Assembly: GCA_902795135.1 (NCBI GenBank)
Contig: CADBJW010000013.1
Span: forward strand, 1-61,866
DNA: 61,866 nt
Source: an uncultured Eubacteriales bacterium
GTDB lineage: Bacteria > Bacillota > Clostridia > Peptostreptococcales > Anaerovoracaceae
Direction of reading: 5' to 3'
Part shown: in pieces, positions 52,618-61,291 of the stretch
How the letters are laid out: each line of letters begins with the position of its first letter
Position numbering within the stretch: the stretch's first letter is position 1
Position numbers and translations under genes: made by a program
The notes under the pieces: generated by a model
The model's database searches: none
What the model was told of the DNA's origin: nothing
What the model saw: only the letters and a program-made list of their open reading frames with translations

Positions 52618-54072
52618 ATGAAAGCAACGAAAATCGTTTGTACACTGGGCCCGGCAAGCACCGAGCCCAGTATTATGAAAGAGATGCTGGCAGCCGGCAT
52701 GAATGTAGCGAGACTGAATTTCTCCCATGGCAGCCACGAAGAGCATCTGGAAAAGATCCGTCACTTCCGCCAGGCTTGTGGGGAACTGGGCCTGCCGGCA
52801 AGCGTGCTGCTTGACACGAAAGGTCCGGAAATCCGCCTCGGAGTCTTTGCAGAAGGCAGCGTGAAAATCGAAAAAAATCAGACCTTCACCCTTCGCGGCA
52901 GGGACGATGTGCCCGGAACCGCCGAAGGAGTAGGCATCTCCTATAAGGGACTGGCGGCGCTCGTTGAACCCGGTACGCGGATCCTGATTGACGATGGTAA
53001 AATCCGCATGGAAGTTCTGGAAGTCAAAGATGGGGATATCATTTGCGTCAGCAAAGATGCGGGAAGCCTCAGCACCAAAAAAGGCGTCAATGTTCCGGAC
53101 ATCCATCTGGATATGGACTATTTGTCGGAGCGGGATAAAAGCGACTTGCTGTTTGGGATCGAACAGGACGTGGATTACATCGCAGCCTCCTTCGTCCGAT
53201 CCGTGGAAGATGTCCATGATCTCCGGGAGTTTTTGAATGAAAATGGCGGAGAGAATATCGACATCATTTCGAAAATCGAAAACCCGGAAGGAATCAAAAA
53301 CTTCGACGAGATTCTGGCCGCATCGGACGGCATCATGATCGCCCGCGGAGATATGGGCGTAGAAGTGGATTACGCCACGCTTCCGGGAATCCAGAAGACC
53401 TTTATTTATAAATGCAACCGCGCCGGCAAACCGGTCATTACCGCAACCCAAATGTTGGAATCCATGATTCATGAACCGACACCGACCAGAGCAGAAATCA
53501 CCGACGTGGCAAACGCCGTATTCGATGGGACCTCGGCCGTCATGCTGTCTGGAGAAAGCGCAGCGGGAGAGTATCCGGTCAAAGCCGTGGAAGTCATGTC
53601 CAGAATTCTCGAACAGGCCGAACTGGATTTGAACCACTCAGTACGAAGAAGAAGCCTGAGCCAGATTCACGCGGATACCATTGTGTCCGGAAACGCGGAC
53701 CTTTCTACCGCCATCGGACATGCCGCCTGTCAGGCAGCCAATGATATTGGAGCAAAGGCCTTGATCGCCATTACACAATCCGGCTATACAGCCCGTATGA
53801 TGGCAAAATTCCATCCGCTCCAGCCGATTCTGGCGGCGACGCCGTCTCTGAAAGCATCTCGGAAACTGGCGCTGATCAAGAATGTATATCCGGTAGGAAC
53901 GGAGGCGGCAAGTGACTGGGACGATCTCCTGGCGGATGCCATTAAGGCAGCCTCGAAGTTGAACTTCGTGACCCAGGGAGACCGCATCGTAATTAGTGCG
54001 GGACTGCCGCTGAACGTATCTGGAAACACGAACACCATCAAGGTTGAAATCGTTGGATCACCGCTACTCTAA
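52618..54072 (+). CDS. pyk: Pyruvate kinase
   Basis: A 484-residue enzyme making pyruvate and ATP from phosphoenolpyruvate. Blocks include KATKIVCTLGPAS at the N-terminus, NFSHGSHEEH, LLDTKGPEIR, IISKIENPEGIKNFDEI (catalytic Lys/Glu) and GVEVDYATLPGIQK. It lacks the extra C-terminal PEP-utilizer-like domain found on Bacillus pyruvate kinase. ATG 52618 has GAGGT seven bases upstream, and a TTG six bases earlier is less likely. It ends the gap-glgA-glgP-pyk run, nine bases from the convergent EamA gene. Confidence 0.97.
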   Translation: MKATKIVCTLGPASTEPSIMKEMLAAGMNVARLNFSHGSHEEHLEKIRHFRQACGELGLPASVLLDTKGPEIRLGVFAEGSVKIEKNQTFTLRGRDDVPGTAEGVGISYKGLAALVEPGTRILIDDGKIRMEVLEVKDGDIICVSKDAGSLSTKKGVNVPDIHLDMDYLSERDKSDLLFGIEQDVDYIAASFVRSVEDVHDLREFLNENGGENIDIISKIENPEGIKNFDEILAASDGIMIARGDMGVEVDYATLPGIQKTFIYKCNRAGKPVITATQMLESMIHEPTPTRAEITDVANAVFDGTSAVMLSGESAAGEYPVKAVEVMSRILEQAELDLNHSVRRRSLSQIHADTIVSGNADLSTAIGHAACQAANDIGAKALIAITQSGYTARMMAKFHPLQPILAATPSLKASRKLALIKNVYPVGTEAASDWDDLLADAIKAASKLNFVTQGDRIVISAGLPLNVSGNTNTIKVEIVGSPLL

Positions 54073-54081
54073 TTCGCCAGA

Positions 54082-55005
54082 TCATCCTTGTTCCTTGGAA
54101 GACGGCTTTCTTTTGGCCGGCGGAGAGGAACGTTCGGGCAGGTTGGTGATGAGAACGGCCGTCACAACGAGGGCGGAACCGATCAGCATGACTTTTGTCA
54201 AAACATCACCAATGATAAAGTGTCCGAAGATGCATGCTAAAACCGGCTCCAGGGTATTGACGAGGGCAGCGTTGCCCGGACCGATCAAACGAACCCCGAT
54301 GGCATAAAACAGAATTGCCAGAAACACACAGACGACAGATAGCAGAACCATCATGCCGATTTGCGCAGGTTCTGTAACGAACAAAGGCTTGCCACTGAAC
54401 AAGCACCGAAAGAAATTAACAAAAGCCGCGGATAGCATCACATAGCCGGCAACGGCAAAGCTGTTCTCGGCTTTTACGACGTTTGATCCAAGACCAAAGA
54501 GGTACACCACGTATCCGATTGCCGCAATAAAGGCAAAGAGAATACCAATCAGATTTGCCTTCATATCAGGGTCCCAAACGATCAGGACCAAACCGCCAAA
54601 GGAAAGGATCACAGCCAGAATCTTCGCGAATCGAACCGGCTCCATACCGGTGATCATCTCGATGGCTACAATCATGGCAGGAAATGTAAAGGATACAATC
54701 GTAGCCAGTGACCCAGAAATATAATCAAAAGAAATGTAGAGCGCTGTGGACATGCCGATGTATCCGGCACAGGTCACAGCCATGGTAAGGATCGCCTTAG
54801 GGCTGAATCGGAAATTGATTTTTCGCAGGAGCAAAAAGGCCCACATGATGACGGAAGCGTAGAGAAACTTGTTGAACAACAGGGTCTCCGTTTCGACGCC
54901 CATCCCAAAAGACAGAAATGAGAAGGATGGGACGAGACCATAGCAGATCGAGGTGATGGTAACGCATACAGCGCCTAGTATTTTGTTGTTGCCGATAAGA
55001 TTCAT
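54082..55005 (-). CDS. EamA/DMT-superfamily transporter
   Basis: A 307-residue membrane protein with ten predicted helices in two EamA repeats of five, followed by a basic/Ser/Pro cytosolic tail. DMT members usually export metabolites such as amino acids or nucleosides. ATG at 55003-55005 is chosen; the frame extends 15 bases further to a TTG, but AGGGAG abuts that codon too closely to serve it. No substrate clue comes from the neighbours. It is divergent from the PhzF gene. Confidence 0.85.
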   Translation of the reverse strand: MNLIGNNKILGAVCVTITSICYGLVPSFSFLSFGMGVETETLLFNKFLYASVIMWAFLLLRKINFRFSPKAILTMAVTCAGYIGMSTALYISFDYISGSLATIVSFTFPAMIVAIEMITGMEPVRFAKILAVILSFGGLVLIVWDPDMKANLIGILFAFIAAIGYVVYLFGLGSNVVKAENSFAVAGYVMLSAAFVNFFRCLFSGKPLFVTEPAQIGMMVLLSVVCVFLAILFYAIGVRLIGPGNAALVNTLEPVLACIFGHFIIGDVLTKVMLIGSALVVTAVLITNLPERSSPPAKRKPSSKEQG

Positions 55006-55051
55006 AGTTGTGTCAACCAACTCCCTTCTATCAAGTTTTACGTTCCTATGA

Positions 55052-55061
55052 TATTATATCA
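55052..55061. promoter_or_regulatory. Overlapping divergent -10 elements (EamA and PhzF genes)
   Basis: GATATTATATC is palindromic. On the minus strand it gives TGATATAAT, an extended -10 for the EamA gene; on the plus strand it gives TGATATTAT ahead of the PhzF gene. The two promoters therefore appear to be back to back and mutually exclusive. Confidence 0.45.
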
Positions 55062-55090
55062 TCAAAAGAAAGAAAGGCGAGGTGATGTTC

Positions 55091-56005
55091 GTGAGATTTC
55101 AAATCGTTGATGCATTTACAGATACATTATTTGGCGGTAACCCTGCAGGTGTGGTTTTCATTCCGGAAGGCGAAACGTTCCCTGATGATGAAACCATGCG
55201 AAAAACAGCGGCAGAGCTGCGGTATTCGGAGACAGCTTTTGTCAAACGGCTTGAAGATGATCAAGAAACGGGCAGAAAAGTATTTCATACCAGATACTTT
55301 ACACCGGCAGCGGAGGTGGATCTTTGCGGTCATGCTACCATTGGATCCTCCTATGCTTTGCTGCATGACGGAATTATAGAAAGTGGCGAAAGGATTTGCT
55401 TCCACACCCTGGCAGGTCCCATCGATATCGAAGTAGGTGAAGGAGGCGTTCTCATGGGCATGGGAGATCCGGCTTCCTACGGAATGCTTTCACCGAATGA
55501 TTCTGCGAAGCTGTATGAGGTGCTGGGCCTTGCTCCGCGGCAGGCAGCAGGAAAGGCACCGGATGCACTTTTGCCGGAGATGGTATCCACCGGGCTGATC
55601 GATATTATGACGCCGGTGGAGGATGAAAAAGAGCTGGAACAGATTGAACCGGATTTCAAAGCCCTGTCCGCTCTGTCCCAACGAATGGAAGTCGTGGGAG
55701 CTCATGCCTTTACCATGAACGCAGAGGACGGAATGATTCACGCGCGTAATTTCGCACCTCTCTATGACATCGATGAAGAAGCGGCAACCGGAACCTCCAA
55801 CGGAGCCTTGGCCTTCTATCTGTACAAGAGAGGTTTGGTGGAAGCGGATAAAGTGTACACCGTCGTGCAGGGAGAGAAGATGGGACGACCATCAAAAATA
55901 TCTTTCCAGGTCAAAGTCATAGACGGAGAACCGGCAGTCCGTGTGGGAGGATCTGCCGTTACACTGGCCGAAGGGAATATTGAACTCAAAGGAAAAAGTG
56001 AGTAA
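55091..56005 (+). CDS. PhzF family phenazine biosynthesis-like isomerase
   Basis: A 304-residue PhzF-fold protein. Family blocks are FQIVDAFTDTLFGGNPAGVV at the start, LRYSETAFV with the catalytic Glu near residue 47, LCGHATIGSSYAL near 78, and EEAATGTSNGALAFYL near 235. The fold performs proton transfer or epimerisation, but most members' substrates are unknown and phenazine genes are absent here. Initiation at GTG 55091 is preferred because a full GAGGTGAT ribosome site spans 55079-55086; the ATG at 55085 lies inside that site. The last 20 bases overlap the convergent AEC gene. Confidence 0.88.
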   Translation: MRFQIVDAFTDTLFGGNPAGVVFIPEGETFPDDETMRKTAAELRYSETAFVKRLEDDQETGRKVFHTRYFTPAAEVDLCGHATIGSSYALLHDGIIESGERICFHTLAGPIDIEVGEGGVLMGMGDPASYGMLSPNDSAKLYEVLGLAPRQAAGKAPDALLPEMVSTGLIDIMTPVEDEKELEQIEPDFKALSALSQRMEVVGAHAFTMNAEDGMIHARNFAPLYDIDEEAATGTSNGALAFYLYKRGLVEADKVYTVVQGEKMGRPSKISFQVKVIDGEPAVRVGGSAVTLAEGNIELKGKSE

Positions 56006-56927
56006 GCCAGAAGGCCCACAAAGATAAGGTGCCGAGGGAAAGCAATGTGGTCATTGCAATTCCTTCGGATGCCAGTTTGGTGTTCTTATTGAACCGCTGA
56101 CTTAATATGGCAGCCAGAGCAGCCGATGGCATAGCCATGAGGAATACATGGGTAACCAGCAGTATGTTGCTGACCGGAAGCAGCAAATCCACCCCAAGGG
56201 TAAGGAACGGTACCACGATCAGTGAAAGAACACAGAGCATCAGATTCTGGAGGGTCAACAGATTCCGGAATTTGCTTTTGCTCAGATTCATGCCGACCAC
56301 AAACATAGCGACCGGCGATAAAGTGGCGGTCATCAGATCCAGCGTGTCATTGATAAATCCCGGGAAGTGAAAGCCCGTAATGAAAATGACCAGGCCCACG
56401 ATGGAAGAAACAAATGGAAGCGTCAGAATCCGGACCATCAGGTTCATGGTGAAAATCCGTTCGCCTTTCTTGTGGATCAGCATCAAAGCGCCCAGGGAAT
56501 AGACCAGTACGGTGAATACGATATTCATAATAATCGTAAGAAATAGGGCGTATCGACCAAAAAGAACGGTCGTTAAAGGATATCCCATAAAACCGGCATT
56601 GGAGAAAGCCAGCTGGAATACAAACAAACCCTTATCCTCATCACGAATGGATTTTACCGGGCGGATCAACAGCATTCCTAAACCTGCAATCAGAAGAGTT
56701 ACGATTGCAAAGGCTGCCAGCGCCCAGATCATATCGTCGAAGTGACCGGAATTCACTTCATCTCTCTGCATGCTGCTCAGAATCATGCAAGGAACCGCAA
56801 TGTTTAAAACGAAACCGTTTAAGGTTTTCGCCGCATCATAGGCCAAAAGCTTTGTTTTTGCTGCGAATAGGCCCATGGCGACCAACAGAAATATGCTTAG
56901 TATTTTCAATAGTATTTCGAGTAACAT
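55986..56927 (-). CDS. AEC family transporter (auxin efflux carrier-like)
   Basis: A 313-residue permease with ten hydrophobic helices in two halves. GLFVFQLAFSNAGFMGYPL and FVLNIAVPCMILSSM match the membrane transport (Mem_trans/AEC) family, whose bacterial members carry malate, citrate, malonate or related acids. Its 3' end overlaps the PhzF gene's 3' end by 20 bases on the opposite strand, and no terminator is visible between them. Confidence 0.88.
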   Translation of the reverse strand: MLLEILLKILSIFLLVAMGLFAAKTKLLAYDAAKTLNGFVLNIAVPCMILSSMQRDEVNSGHFDDMIWALAAFAIVTLLIAGLGMLLIRPVKSIRDEDKGLFVFQLAFSNAGFMGYPLTTVLFGRYALFLTIIMNIVFTVLVYSLGALMLIHKKGERIFTMNLMVRILTLPFVSSIVGLVIFITGFHFPGFINDTLDLMTATLSPVAMFVVGMNLSKSKFRNLLTLQNLMLCVLSLIVVPFLTLGVDLLLPVSNILLVTHVFLMAMPSAALAAILSQRFNKNTKLASEGIAMTTLLSLGTLSLWAFWLTHFFL

Positions 56928-56950
56928 GGCACCATTATAACAGAAACTTC

Positions 56951-56980
56951 TTGTCTTTGATAGGGATAGAATGATACTAT
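56951..56980 (+). promoter_or_regulatory. Promoter ending six bases before a start codon
   Basis: TTGTCT and TACTAT are 18 bases apart. The ATG of the next gene is at 56987, where the transcript should begin, and no ribosome site intervenes. Confidence 0.45.
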
Positions 56981-56986
56981 TAATAT

Positions 56987-58030
56987 ATGAAACGAGTAAG
57001 TAGAAAAATCTTCATCATTGGAATCATTGCGTGCCTGTTGCCGCTGTTCAGCGCAGGTGTTTTTGCGTATGATGAAAATGATGAATGGGTCAGTCTCCGT
57101 GATGGAGATATCAGTTTGTACGTGCCGAGAGAGACGGACATCGAAGAATACGAGGATGATGGCGGGCATATCGCAACCTTTTCCCTTAAAATGGATGATG
57201 GCAATGCGGTGCAGACAGACCTGTATTTTACAGCCGTTCAGGACGACAGCGAATATGTGTATTTCAATGGCAAAAAGGAAGAAGGCTATTCCTACTATTA
57301 CCATTGGGGAGAAGATGCGATCAAAGAAGTGTACGATGAGAGTTCTGAGGATCACGATTTTGAACTGACAAAGATTGAAAAGAAGGACTTTTATCAGGGG
57401 AATTACGTTTCATTCGTCCGTGCAGAAGCCGAGCTGGAGAATGAGAAAACGGATGAGACCCGCTATGATGCCATTTATATCACAGGCAATACGGCGGGGG
57501 GTGATTATATCGTCAGCAGGGTTTTCATTTTCCGGAATGGTTCATCGAAGGTTTCGGGCACCTACAAGGAAATAGAAGAAGCCATGCTTCAGGACTATTA
57601 CGACTTTTATGATGATAATTTTGTAGGAGCGGATACGGGTTCAGACAGCACGCAAAATGACGGAAATGACAGCTTTAATTCGGATTCCGCCCTCGATGTG
57701 TTCCTTGACATTGCTCCGGTATTGGTCATTGCGGCGGTTCTGTTTGGAATCTGGTCAAGACGCAAGAGATATGCAGGTGAGCACCAACATAAGGCCAGGG
57801 AAACCAGAATCGACGGGGGAACACTGAAACGCTTCAATCCACTGAAGAAAATCAGCTCTGAAAGCAAGACAGAGGAAAAGCTCTGCGGCGACTTCGTCCC
57901 GGCAACGGATGCCGAGGAGCGGTATTATCAGAGCCTGTTAACGTTAAGAAAGTCTGGATTGCTTACGAGAGCAGAAATGAGCGAAATGCTTCAGAAACAT
58001 GCCGAAGTAAAAGAACGGGAGCAACGCTAG
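56987..58030 (+). CDS. Membrane-anchored secreted protein with C-terminal SHOCT-like segment
   Basis: A 347-residue protein. A signal peptide ends near residue 27 (GVFA before YDEN). An acidic, beta-rich extracellular domain runs to about residue 230, one transmembrane helix follows (about 237-256), then a basic cytosolic tail. It ends in a short helical module (EERYYQSLLTLRKSGLLTRA) like the SHOCT oligomerisation motif. The overall family is unknown to me. It lies 12 bases upstream of the NfeD and SPFH genes and is probably in their operon. Start is ATG 56987; no Shine-Dalgarno is present. Confidence 0.8.
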   Translation: MKRVSRKIFIIGIIACLLPLFSAGVFAYDENDEWVSLRDGDISLYVPRETDIEEYEDDGGHIATFSLKMDDGNAVQTDLYFTAVQDDSEYVYFNGKKEEGYSYYYHWGEDAIKEVYDESSEDHDFELTKIEKKDFYQGNYVSFVRAEAELENEKTDETRYDAIYITGNTAGGDYIVSRVFIFRNGSSKVSGTYKEIEEAMLQDYYDFYDDNFVGADTGSDSTQNDGNDSFNSDSALDVFLDIAPVLVIAAVLFGIWSRRKRYAGEHQHKARETRIDGGTLKRFNPLKKISSESKTEEKLCGDFVPATDAEERYYQSLLTLRKSGLLTRAEMSEMLQKHAEVKEREQR

Positions 58031-58042
58031 AAAGGGGAAAAT

Positions 58043-58486
58043 ATGGCAGAGTTTTTTAGTAATCCAACGGTTATATGGATCGCGGTTGCGGTGGCCTTTG
58101 CAATTATAGAGGCCTTTACATTGGGACTTACGACCATATGGTTTTCGGGCGGTGCGTTGGCGGCGGCGGTTGCGTCCATGATGGGCGGCGGGCTGCTGAT
58201 TCAGGCAATCGTCTTTATCGTTGTATCAGGGCTTTTGCTGGTATTTACCAGACCAATCGTGAAAAAACATTTCAACAACAAAACCATCGATACGAACGTA
58301 GATGCCATTGTCGGAAGCGAGGGAATCGCCCAGACCGATCTCGATACTTATGAGACGGGACAGGTCAAAGCGGACGGCAAGGTCTGGTCCGCGGTCAGCA
58401 GCGGAGAAAAAATCGAAAAAGGTTCGATCGTTGTGATTAAGCAAATCAAAGGTGTAACACTAACAGTAGAAAAGAAAGAGGGGTAA
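58043..58486 (+). CDS. NfeD family membrane protein
   Basis: A 147-residue short NfeD protein. Two to three membrane helices (residues 8-70) are followed by an OB-fold beta-barrel (from about VGSEGIAQTDLDTY) that ends with VVIKQIKGVTLTVEKK. Short NfeD proteins pair with SPFH scaffolds and help order membrane microdomains; the serine-protease domain of long NfeD forms is absent. AAAGGGGA precedes ATG 58043. The SPFH gene begins three bases after its stop. Confidence 0.93.
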   Translation: MAEFFSNPTVIWIAVAVAFAIIEAFTLGLTTIWFSGGALAAAVASMMGGGLLIQAIVFIVVSGLLLVFTRPIVKKHFNNKTIDTNVDAIVGSEGIAQTDLDTYETGQVKADGKVWSAVSSGEKIEKGSIVVIKQIKGVTLTVEKKEG

Positions 58487-58488
58487 AC

Positions 58489-59457
58489 ATGTTTAGCGTC
58501 ATTATTGTTTTGATTATCATTGCTCTGGTTATCTGGGCAATCGTAACGAATATCCGAATCGTTCCTCAGGCAAATGCCTATGTCATGGAACGTTTGGGTG
58601 CCTATTATAAGACCTGGCAGGTGGGACTGCACGTCAAGATTCCATTTATCGATCGGGTGGCCAGAAAAGTATCCCTGAAGGAACACGTTATCGACTTCCC
58701 GCCACAGCCGGTTATTACGAAGGATAACGTAACCATCGAGATCGATACCGTCGTCTATTTCCAGATCACAGATCCGAAGCTCTATGCTTATGGCGTGGAG
58801 AACCCTATGGCTGCCATCGAGAATCTGACAGCAACCACATTGCGTAATATCATCGGTGAATTGGAACTGGACCAGACACTGACATCCAGAGAACACATCA
58901 ATTCAAAGATCCGCATCGTCCTCGATGAAGCAACGGATGCATGGGGCATTAAAATAAACCGTGTAGAAGTCAAGAACATCAATCCGCCAAAGGACATCCA
59001 AATGGCAATGGAAAAGCAGATGAGGGCGGAACGAGAAAGAAGAGAAGCCATCCTCAGAGCAGAAGGTGAAAAGAAATCCGCGATCCTGATTGCCGAAGGT
59101 AAAAAGGAAGCGGTTATCCTCGAGGCGGAAGCATCCAAGCAGTCCGCGATCAAAGCCGCCGAAGGTGAATCAGAAGCCATTCTCATGGTTCAAAGGGCGA
59201 CGGCCGACGGACTGAAAATGCTCAACGAGGCCGGAGCTTCCCAGCCGGTGCTCACATTGAAGAGCCTGGAAGCCCTTGAAAAGGTTGCAGACGGAAGGTC
59301 GACCAAGCTGATCATTCCATCCGAGCTGCAGGGAATCGCCGGGCTTGCCAGCTCCCTGACGGAAATCGTCAAAGAGACCCCGAAGCGGAAGCCGGCCACT
59401 TCGCAGAGTACCAATCCGCCAGCGACCGGAACGGACAACAGCGGGCAGAATGCGTAA
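58489..59457 (+). CDS. SPFH/Band 7 (stomatin-like) protein
   Basis: A 322-residue membrane-scaffold protein. One N-terminal membrane helix (3-22) precedes the SPFH domain (VPQANAYVMERLGAYYKTW through VEVKNINPPKDIQ, residues about 26-170). A long Ala/Glu/Lys coiled coil (about 175-235) and a Pro/Ser/Thr-rich tail follow. It is close to QmcA/stomatin proteins that form large oligomeric cages around membrane proteases. The partner NfeD gene is directly upstream. A terminator follows. Confidence 0.95.
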   Translation: MFSVIIVLIIIALVIWAIVTNIRIVPQANAYVMERLGAYYKTWQVGLHVKIPFIDRVARKVSLKEHVIDFPPQPVITKDNVTIEIDTVVYFQITDPKLYAYGVENPMAAIENLTATTLRNIIGELELDQTLTSREHINSKIRIVLDEATDAWGIKINRVEVKNINPPKDIQMAMEKQMRAERERREAILRAEGEKKSAILIAEGKKEAVILEAEASKQSAIKAAEGESEAILMVQRATADGLKMLNEAGASQPVLTLKSLEALEKVADGRSTKLIIPSELQGIAGLASSLTEIVKETPKRKPATSQSTNPPATGTDNSGQNA

Positions 59458-59460
59458 AAA

Positions 59461-59497
59461 GTAAGAAGCGTTGCATGAAGCGACGCTTCTTTTTAAT
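59461..59497 (+). terminator. Intrinsic terminator of the SPFH operon
   Basis: AAGAAGCG pairs with CGCTTCTT across a 13-base loop and is followed by TTTAATT. Confidence 0.85.
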
Positions 59498-59520
59498 TGC
59501 ATTTAAACGGCGGTACATGC

Positions 59521-59550
59521 TTGACAAAACATATTTTGCTATTATATAAT
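59521..59550 (+). promoter_or_regulatory. Promoter of the AMP-ligase/thioesterase operon
   Basis: A consensus TTGACA and consensus TATAAT are separated by 18 bases. The leader is about 40 bases and carries AAAGGAGG. Confidence 0.8.
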
Positions 59551-59595
59551 GCAAATAATGAATTAATAATTCATGATAAAAGGAGGAATAGGTTT

Positions 59596-61260
59596 ATGAC
59601 AACAAACAGAACATACGATGACAGAATGTTCATCGAAACATTTGAACACGAATACACATGGTTAAATGGATTTTTACGGAATGTCAGGAGATATGCAAAC
59701 AAACCTGCATTGATCGATCCGAGTACGGAACAAACCTGGACGTACCGGGAGCTGGACGAAGAGTGCAATATGCTCGCCCATGCTCTGAAAGCCGATCAGG
59801 TAGGGAAGAACGATGTGGTTATGTCGATTCTGAATAACTGCCCGGAATTTTGCTTCACATACATTGCGCCAAGAAAAGTAGGCGCAATCGTAAACCTGGC
59901 AAATTTCAAACTGTCACCTGGAGAAATCGCCAGACTGATCGAGCACAATGAGCCAAAAGTCGTTCTTTACTGCGCCGAAGTCAAGGACATCATTGCAGAG
60001 GCAGAGAAACTGTCATCCTTTAAGCCGATTCGCTACATCATGTGTGATAACCTGGACGATCTGAAAACGCCGCTGGGACACATCCATTACAGGGATTATG
60101 TAATGAATCACAGCAAAGATGCTCCGGCTATGGATTTCCCACATCACATTTACGACGAAGTGATTCGTATGTGCACAAGCGGAACTTCCGCGCTTCCAAA
60201 GAATGTGCCGCTTAACGATATCAATGAGGTATTGTCCGCTCACGATGCCATCATGCATTATCCGCTGAACTGTAATGATGTATGTATGAACATGACGCCG
60301 CTGTTCCACAGAGGCGGAAGCCACTCCGGCGGAACCTGTCCGACCTTCTTTGTCGGGGCATGTCTGGTGCTTTTGCGTGCCTTCTCACCACGGGTTACCT
60401 TGAACTATGTTGAAAAGTATAAAATCACATTCCTGACTGGTTCGCCGTCATCTCTGGAGATGCTTGCCAGAACCCAGGAACGGGAGCCTTTTGATATCTC
60501 AACCTTAAAGGGTCTGGTAACCATGGGCGCACCGCTGGAAAAGGCTGCCTGTGAACGCTTCCTGGAAGTTCTGACACCGAATATCCTCAACGGGTACGGG
60601 ACGACGGAAACCTTCTGGAATTCTTTCCTCAGACCGTATGATTTACCTGAATTTGCAGGGTCTGTTGGCGGAAGCTGTATCGATGATGAAGTCAGAGTCG
60701 TTAAGATTTACGAAGACCGCAAGGCGGAACCGGACGATCTGGTACCGATGGACAATGAGACCATCGGCGAAGTCATCCTGTACTGCCCGGGCAAGACGAC
60801 TTACAGTTACTATAACAATCCGGAAGAACAGGAAAAGAAATTCTACAAGGGATGGATGTATACCAACGACCTGGGATTCTGGGACGAAAATCTCTATGTT
60901 ACGATCAATGGCCGAAAGGACGATATGATCATCAGCGCCGGCGAAAACGTATATCCGACGCAGGTTGAGGAAGCAATCAACGAATTCGATAAGGTGGCGG
61001 ATTGCATGGTTACGGCGGTTCCGGACCAGGCGAGAGGACAGGCAATCGCTGCTTACATCATTCCAAAGGACGATTCGCTCACCATCCGAGAAGTCTTTGA
61101 TTTCTGTCTGAATACCCCAATGCTTTCGGCGTACAAACGACCTAGATGGTATAAGATCGTGGATAGTCTGCCAATGACCGCAACCGGTAAGAAAATGCAC
61201 TATGCTTTAAAGGCGCAGGCAGCCAAGGATCTGGAAGCCGGAGAACTTAAGAGAAAGTAG
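59596..61260 (+). CDS. Class I adenylate-forming enzyme (acyl-CoA synthetase-like)
   Basis: A 554-residue ANL-superfamily enzyme that activates a carboxylic acid as its adenylate, normally then passing it to CoA. Motifs: P-loop CTSGTSALPKNVP (about residue 195, deviating from the usual TSGTTGxPKG), NGYGTTETFWNS (A5), YTNDLGFWDENLYVTINGRKDD (A7/A8, shown as DLGFWDE and GRKDD) and the C-terminal catalytic Lys in TATGKKMHY. The altered P-loop suggests a specialised subgroup. ATG 59596 follows AGGAGG. A hotdog thioesterase gene lies 31 bases downstream. The acid used is unknown. Confidence 0.9.
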   Translation: MTTNRTYDDRMFIETFEHEYTWLNGFLRNVRRYANKPALIDPSTEQTWTYRELDEECNMLAHALKADQVGKNDVVMSILNNCPEFCFTYIAPRKVGAIVNLANFKLSPGEIARLIEHNEPKVVLYCAEVKDIIAEAEKLSSFKPIRYIMCDNLDDLKTPLGHIHYRDYVMNHSKDAPAMDFPHHIYDEVIRMCTSGTSALPKNVPLNDINEVLSAHDAIMHYPLNCNDVCMNMTPLFHRGGSHSGGTCPTFFVGACLVLLRAFSPRVTLNYVEKYKITFLTGSPSSLEMLARTQEREPFDISTLKGLVTMGAPLEKAACERFLEVLTPNILNGYGTTETFWNSFLRPYDLPEFAGSVGGSCIDDEVRVVKIYEDRKAEPDDLVPMDNETIGEVILYCPGKTTYSYYNNPEEQEKKFYKGWMYTNDLGFWDENLYVTINGRKDDMIISAGENVYPTQVEEAINEFDKVADCMVTAVPDQARGQAIAAYIIPKDDSLTIREVFDFCLNTPMLSAYKRPRWYKIVDSLPMTATGKKMHYALKAQAAKDLEAGELKRK

Positions 61261-61291
61261 CGGAAATCGTAAGGAGGAAAGAGGTAATAGA

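Noticed and set aside
51994-53637. 547-codon open frame on the minus strand opposite glgP and pyk
   Set aside because: It spans two well-conserved plus-strand genes and their junction, has no ribosome site, and its translation shows no domain I recognise. Long antisense frames are expected opposite codon-biased genes.
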